Origin: Paenibacillus sp. FSL H8-0048
GTDB taxonomy: Bacteria; Bacillota; Bacilli; Paenibacillales; Paenibacillaceae
DNA: 64,000 bases
Reading direction: 5' to 3'
Assembly: GCF_038002825.1 (NCBI RefSeq)
Contig: NZ_JBBODF010000001.1
Location: forward strand, 5,518,001 to 5,582,000
Shown here: in pieces, positions 60,564 to 64,000 of the stretch
Layout: each line of letters begins with the position of its first letter
Position numbering within the stretch: position 1 is the first letter of the stretch
Translations under genes and position numbers: made by a program
The notes under the pieces: generated by a model
Database searches by the model: none
Seen by the model: only the letters and a program-made list of their open reading frames with translations
What the model was told of the DNA's origin: nothing

Positions 60564-63500
60564 ATGCTACGTACATCCATATGTCTCAATGGTGAGTGGG
60601 ATTTCATGCCGCTCTATGGCCAGCCGCGCAGCCGCGCGCTTCCGGAGAGACTGCAATACGAGGCCCGCAAAATACAGGTTCCCTCAAGCTGGCGCTACAG
60701 CTATACTGCGCCTTCGGGCAGCAAATTCGGCGAAGTCGCCGAATACCAGTTCCAGCCCTTCGATGTGTATAGATACCCCGAGGAATGGAACGAAGCTGAA
60801 GCCGGGGTGCTTCACCGCAGCTTTCAGGTGCCGGAGACGATGCTGGGGCAGCGGGTCGTACTGCGGTTCGAGGGCATTCTGCAAAAATCGGCCATCTATC
60901 TGGACCGCGAGCGGATTGCGCTCTGGGAGGACGGCTTCCTGCCCCTGCGGCTGGATATCACCGCGCTGGTGAAGCCCGGCCGGGAGCAGGAGCTCCATGT
61001 AGTCTGCGGCAGCTTCGACACGGCGGTGCTCCCCTCCGGGGAGACCAAAATCACCGGACTCTCCGGCTCCTGGTTCGGCAGAATCGCCCGGGGCATCTGG
61101 CAGGATGTTGTCCTGGAGGGTTATCCGCAGGTCTCGCTGGAGGATCTTACGATCCGCACCTCTGTCCGCCAGGGAAGGCTGGAAGTGGATACTCTGATAA
61201 GCAGCAGCACAGAAGACGGGCTTTCACCCGAAGGGCTGCGGGTGCTCCTGCAGGTCCGCGGGCGGGAGCCCGGCGTACAGGCCGCGCTGGCAGAGCCGCA
61301 GAATCGTCCGCAGCCGCTCTCGTCCGCCCGTCCGCTGCCCGTCCTTGAAGCGGAAGCGGCAGTAACGCCCCGCCCTGCGGAGGGTGCGGCCGGGCGGCAG
61401 TTATGCGTCAATACCGGCAGCCGGGAATGGGGCGGAGCGGCCTTCAGCCTGCCTTGGCAGGAGGCTATGCTGTGGAGCCCGGATTCCCCTGTCCTGTATG
61501 AGCTGGAGCTTGTGCTGCAAGCGGACGGCGAGATTCTGGACCGCCGGAGCGAGACCTTCGGCTTCCGGGAGTTCTGGTGCGAAGGGCCGCAATTTATGCT
61601 GAACGGGATTCCTGTTAATCTGCGGGGGGATTCCTGGCATTTTCAGGGGGCGGCCCAGCAGACAGAGGACTATATCCGGGGCTGGTACCGGATGTGCCGG
61701 CAGGCCGGGATTAACAGCATCCGGCTTCATGCGCAGCCGTATCCGTCCGATTATCTGCGGATTGCCGATGAGGAGGGGATGCTGATTGTCGATGAGACGG
61801 CCATCTACGGCTCCAGCAAAAGCATGGATGCCGCCCATCCCGATTTCATCGGCAATTGCCGCGCGCATGTGCAGCGGCTGGTGCAGCGGGACAAGAATCA
61901 CCCTTCGGTCATTCTGTGGAGTGTGCAGAACGAGATGCGCTGGGTGGATGGGCGCGATCAATACAAGCAGCATATCCCAGGCCTGATTGAGCTGATGAAG
62001 GTGCTGGATGATACCCGTCCGGTGATGGTGGAAGGAGATAACCGTCTGGTCTCCAAGCAGCAGACCGAGGTGGAGAGCCGTCATTATAACATTGACGGCA
62101 CGATCGCGCAGTGGGACCGGAAGGTTCCGCTCACCTTCGGCGAGCATGGCGGCTGGTGGTACATCTGCCCGCAGAACAGCAGTATGTACTCAGGAATGGA
62201 GGTATATAAGGATTCGGACGCAAGTGCAGCCGGGCTGGCCCACAAGGAGCGGCTGTTTGTGGAATATGCACGGCGGCAAGGCGTCTCAGGGATCTCCACC
62301 TTTAACTTTGTCCACTACTTCATGCGGGCCATGCCGGAGCAGGAGTTGAAGCTGCCGCAGGCCGACCTGACCACACCCGGCCCTAAGCCTGCTGTGATTC
62401 CGGCCTACTCGCTTTCGCTGAACAACGGGCTGCTGCCCGAGGAGTATCCGGTCTACCTGCCTAATCCTGCTTTTGCCATTATGGCTGCGGCCTTCAAGCC
62501 GGTCACGCTGATTGCAGCCGAATACAACCGCTGCTTCTTCGATGATGCGCCGGTCTCCCGCAGCTTCGATGTCTATAACGATACGCTGTCCGCGCAGGAT
62601 GTGACGATTGAATGTGAAGTTATGCAGGGCGGGCGCAGGGTACACAGCGAGGCCTTCCGCTTCCGTCATGAGCCTGCTCAGCGCCGGAGCATCCGGCTGG
62701 AGTGGATGCCGGACCCGGTCAATGGTGAAGGAACTGGGCCAGCAGCAGGAGATGGGGCTGAAATAGACGCAACGGCAAGTGAAGGCGAAGCTACGCTGTC
62801 TGCCCGGCTGTTCCATGGCAGTGAACTGATGCATGAGCTTGAGGTAAGCTACCGCCTGGTGTCCGGGAGCTGCCGGACGGAGCGGGTAGAGATCGCTCTG
62901 CCCGCAGCATACATCGGCTCAGACCGGGACTTCCAGGCGATTCACGTGCTGGTGCCTGCGCTGGTCCGGGCAGAGCCGGAAGCGGTAGATAAGCTTGCGG
63001 CCGGAACCCTGTTGATTGTCGGCAGCAAAATGCAGGATAAGGACGGGGCGCTGGACCGGAGGCTGAGAGGCTTCGTGCAGCGGGGCGGCCGGCTGCTGCT
63101 GCTGGAGCAGCTTCAGCTCTCTCCTGGCCGGCTGCCGCTCAACCGCCGGGAATTCATCCGCGCACATAGCGGGGATTACGGACATCCGGTGCTCCGGGGA
63201 TTAGGCGCGGAGGATCTGATGTATTGGCATGGGGAGCTGCGCGAGGACGGGCCGCTGCCAATCATCCGGGCGGCATTCGAGAAGCCGGTAACCGGCGACT
63301 TCACCCTGCTGCTGGAATGCAGCGCAGGGGACTTCGGAGACGGCGGCGATCTGTGGTCGCCGCTGCTCGAATACCGCAGCGGTGCGGGCATGCTCCTGGC
63401 GAATCAGCTGGAGATTATGGATCATCTCCAGCGGGTTCCCCAGGCACAGCTGCTGCTGCGCAGCCTGCTGCAGTACGCGGGCCGCACGGTCCACGCGGCT

Positions 63501-64000
63501 GCACCCCCGGCTGCGCGTTCCGCCGCAGCCAAGCCAGCCGCCGCGCTGGCGCCCGCGGCGGCTGGGTCCGCTGTGGTCTGGGTCCGCAGCGGCGGCATGG
63601 CGGAGGCTTTGCTCAGCAAGCTCCGCCTCAAGGGCCACAGGCTGGACAGCGCCGCAGGCTTGTCCGGCCTGCCCCCCGGCCTCCTCGTCGTGGAGGCCGC
63701 ACTGCTGGGCGCGCCGGGCGCAGCGGAAGCTGTGCGCCAGGCGGCCCTGGCCGGCGGCAGCGTGCTGGTGCTGCCGGCGGAGCCCGGCGGGCAGGAGGCA
63801 CTCGCCCGCCTGCTGGATGCTCCCGTGCGCATCGCGCCGCACGGGACGTATCATCTGGCGGCGGACTATGCGCACGCCGCCATGCAGGGCATCAGCCCGG
63901 TCGACCTGTTCGGCTTCGACAAGGTGCATCTCTCGCCCCGGGATGTCGTCAACCGGGAGCTTGCCGTTTGCAGGCTGGAGGTGCCGGACGCGGAGGTGCT
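60564..64000 (+). CDS. GH2-family glycoside hydrolase (partial, cut by window end)
   Basis: The ATG at 60564 lies seven bases after AAGGAG; an ATG six bases earlier is too close to it. The frame stays open to the window end, at least 1145 codons. Jelly-roll sugar-binding (ICLNGEWDFMPL...FEGILQKSAIYLD), Ig-like and TIM-barrel domains are in GH2 order. The acid/base Glu is in ILWSVQNEMRWVDG and the nucleophile Glu in PLTFGEHGGWWY. After about residue 700 come extra Ala-rich domains of a kind seen in large, multi-domain GH2 proteins. No signal peptide. Activity may be beta-galactosidase, beta-glucuronidase or related; not settled. Confidence 0.88.
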   Translation, partial: MLRTSICLNGEWDFMPLYGQPRSRALPERLQYEARKIQVPSSWRYSYTAPSGSKFGEVAEYQFQPFDVYRYPEEWNEAEAGVLHRSFQVPETMLGQRVVLRFEGILQKSAIYLDRERIALWEDGFLPLRLDITALVKPGREQELHVVCGSFDTAVLPSGETKITGLSGSWFGRIARGIWQDVVLEGYPQVSLEDLTIRTSVRQGRLEVDTLISSSTEDGLSPEGLRVLLQVRGREPGVQAALAEPQNRPQPLSSARPLPVLEAEAAVTPRPAEGAAGRQLCVNTGSREWGGAAFSLPWQEAMLWSPDSPVLYELELVLQADGEILDRRSETFGFREFWCEGPQFMLNGIPVNLRGDSWHFQGAAQQTEDYIRGWYRMCRQAGINSIRLHAQPYPSDYLRIADEEGMLIVDETAIYGSSKSMDAAHPDFIGNCRAHVQRLVQRDKNHPSVILWSVQNEMRWVDGRDQYKQHIPGLIELMKVLDDTRPVMVEGDNRLVSKQQTEVESRHYNIDGTIAQWDRKVPLTFGEHGGWWYICPQNSSMYSGMEVYKDSDASAAGLAHKERLFVEYARRQGVSGISTFNFVHYFMRAMPEQELKLPQADLTTPGPKPAVIPAYSLSLNNGLLPEEYPVYLPNPAFAIMAAAFKPVTLIAAEYNRCFFDDAPVSRSFDVYNDTLSAQDVTIECEVMQGGRRVHSEAFRFRHEPAQRRSIRLEWMPDPVNGEGTGPAAGDGAEIDATASEGEATLSARLFHGSELMHELEVSYRLVSGSCRTERVEIALPAAYIGSDRDFQAIHVLVPALVRAEPEAVDKLAAGTLLIVGSKMQDKDGALDRRLRGFVQRGGRLLLLEQLQLSPGRLPLNRREFIRAHSGDYGHPVLRGLGAEDLMYWHGELREDGPLPIIRAAFEKPVTGDFTLLLECSAGDFGDGGDLWSPLLEYRSGAGMLLANQLEIMDHLQRVPQAQLLLRSLLQYAGRTVHAAAPPAARSAAAKPAAALAPAAAGSAVVWVRSGGMAEALLSKLRLKGHRLDSAAGLSGLPPGLLVVEAALLGAPGAAEAVRQAALAGGSVLVLPAEPGGQEALARLLDAPVRIAPHGTYHLAADYAHAAMQGISPVDLFGFDKVHLSPRDVVNRELAVCRLEVPDAEV

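Overview
The window looks like chromosomal DNA of a Paenibacillus-type Firmicute. The signs are AGGAGG-type ribosome binding sites, a T-box leader, YesM/YesN and LplABC-style sugar systems, many glycoside hydrolases, moderately GC-rich coding sequence and AT-rich gaps. No tRNA, rRNA, insertion sequence or phage gene was seen.

Layout. 1-1094: end of an Nramp metal transporter, then a repeat-filled gap. 1095-7902: sugar ABC operon (minus strand) divergent from a YesM/YesN two-component pair, with a duplicated 38-nt operator-like sequence. 8010-11667: HD-GYP phosphodiesterase, cell-wall amidase, and a TIR-like/C-terminal-sensor protein coupled to a small basic protein. 11700-12466: GA microsatellite and two tandem arrays of about 51 bp. 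12467-19873: LLM flavin oxidoreductase divergent from a NitT/TauT-type ABC operon that also encodes a flavoprotein and a two-cluster ferredoxin, probably organosulfur acquisition. 20159-29732: MpsC-family protein, response regulator, hybrid kinase, T-box-controlled chorismate mutase/DAHP synthase, SulP transporter, chemotaxis receptor, deoC. 29878-30282: AT-rich membrane protein gene.

30525-48122: an alpha-mannoside (N-glycan or yeast-mannan-like) utilization locus with GH125, two GH38, GH3, GH130, an LplABC-type transporter and a membrane-bound AraC regulator. The GH130 gene is bracketed by two copies of a structured 174-nt element. 48392-53070: amidohydrolase, DgaE-like lyase, DgaF-like aldolase, KDG kinase and GntR regulator, an amino-sugar-acid catabolic operon. 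53515-57784: alpha/beta hydrolase, MetY, and a degenerate PEP-utilizing-enzyme-like protein. 58271-64000: polysaccharide deacetylase, decayed pectin-gene remnants, a third type of 51-bp array, a RhaM-like protein and a GH2 enzyme cut by the window end.

The most unusual signal is non-coding. TGCA-N5-TGCA palindromes recur at 51/52-bp spacing in four separate intergenic clusters, keeping phase even where units are inverted. Three further arrays of unrelated sequence share the same period. The best candidate for an undescribed protein system is the TIR-like NADase-type protein with its small basic partner.
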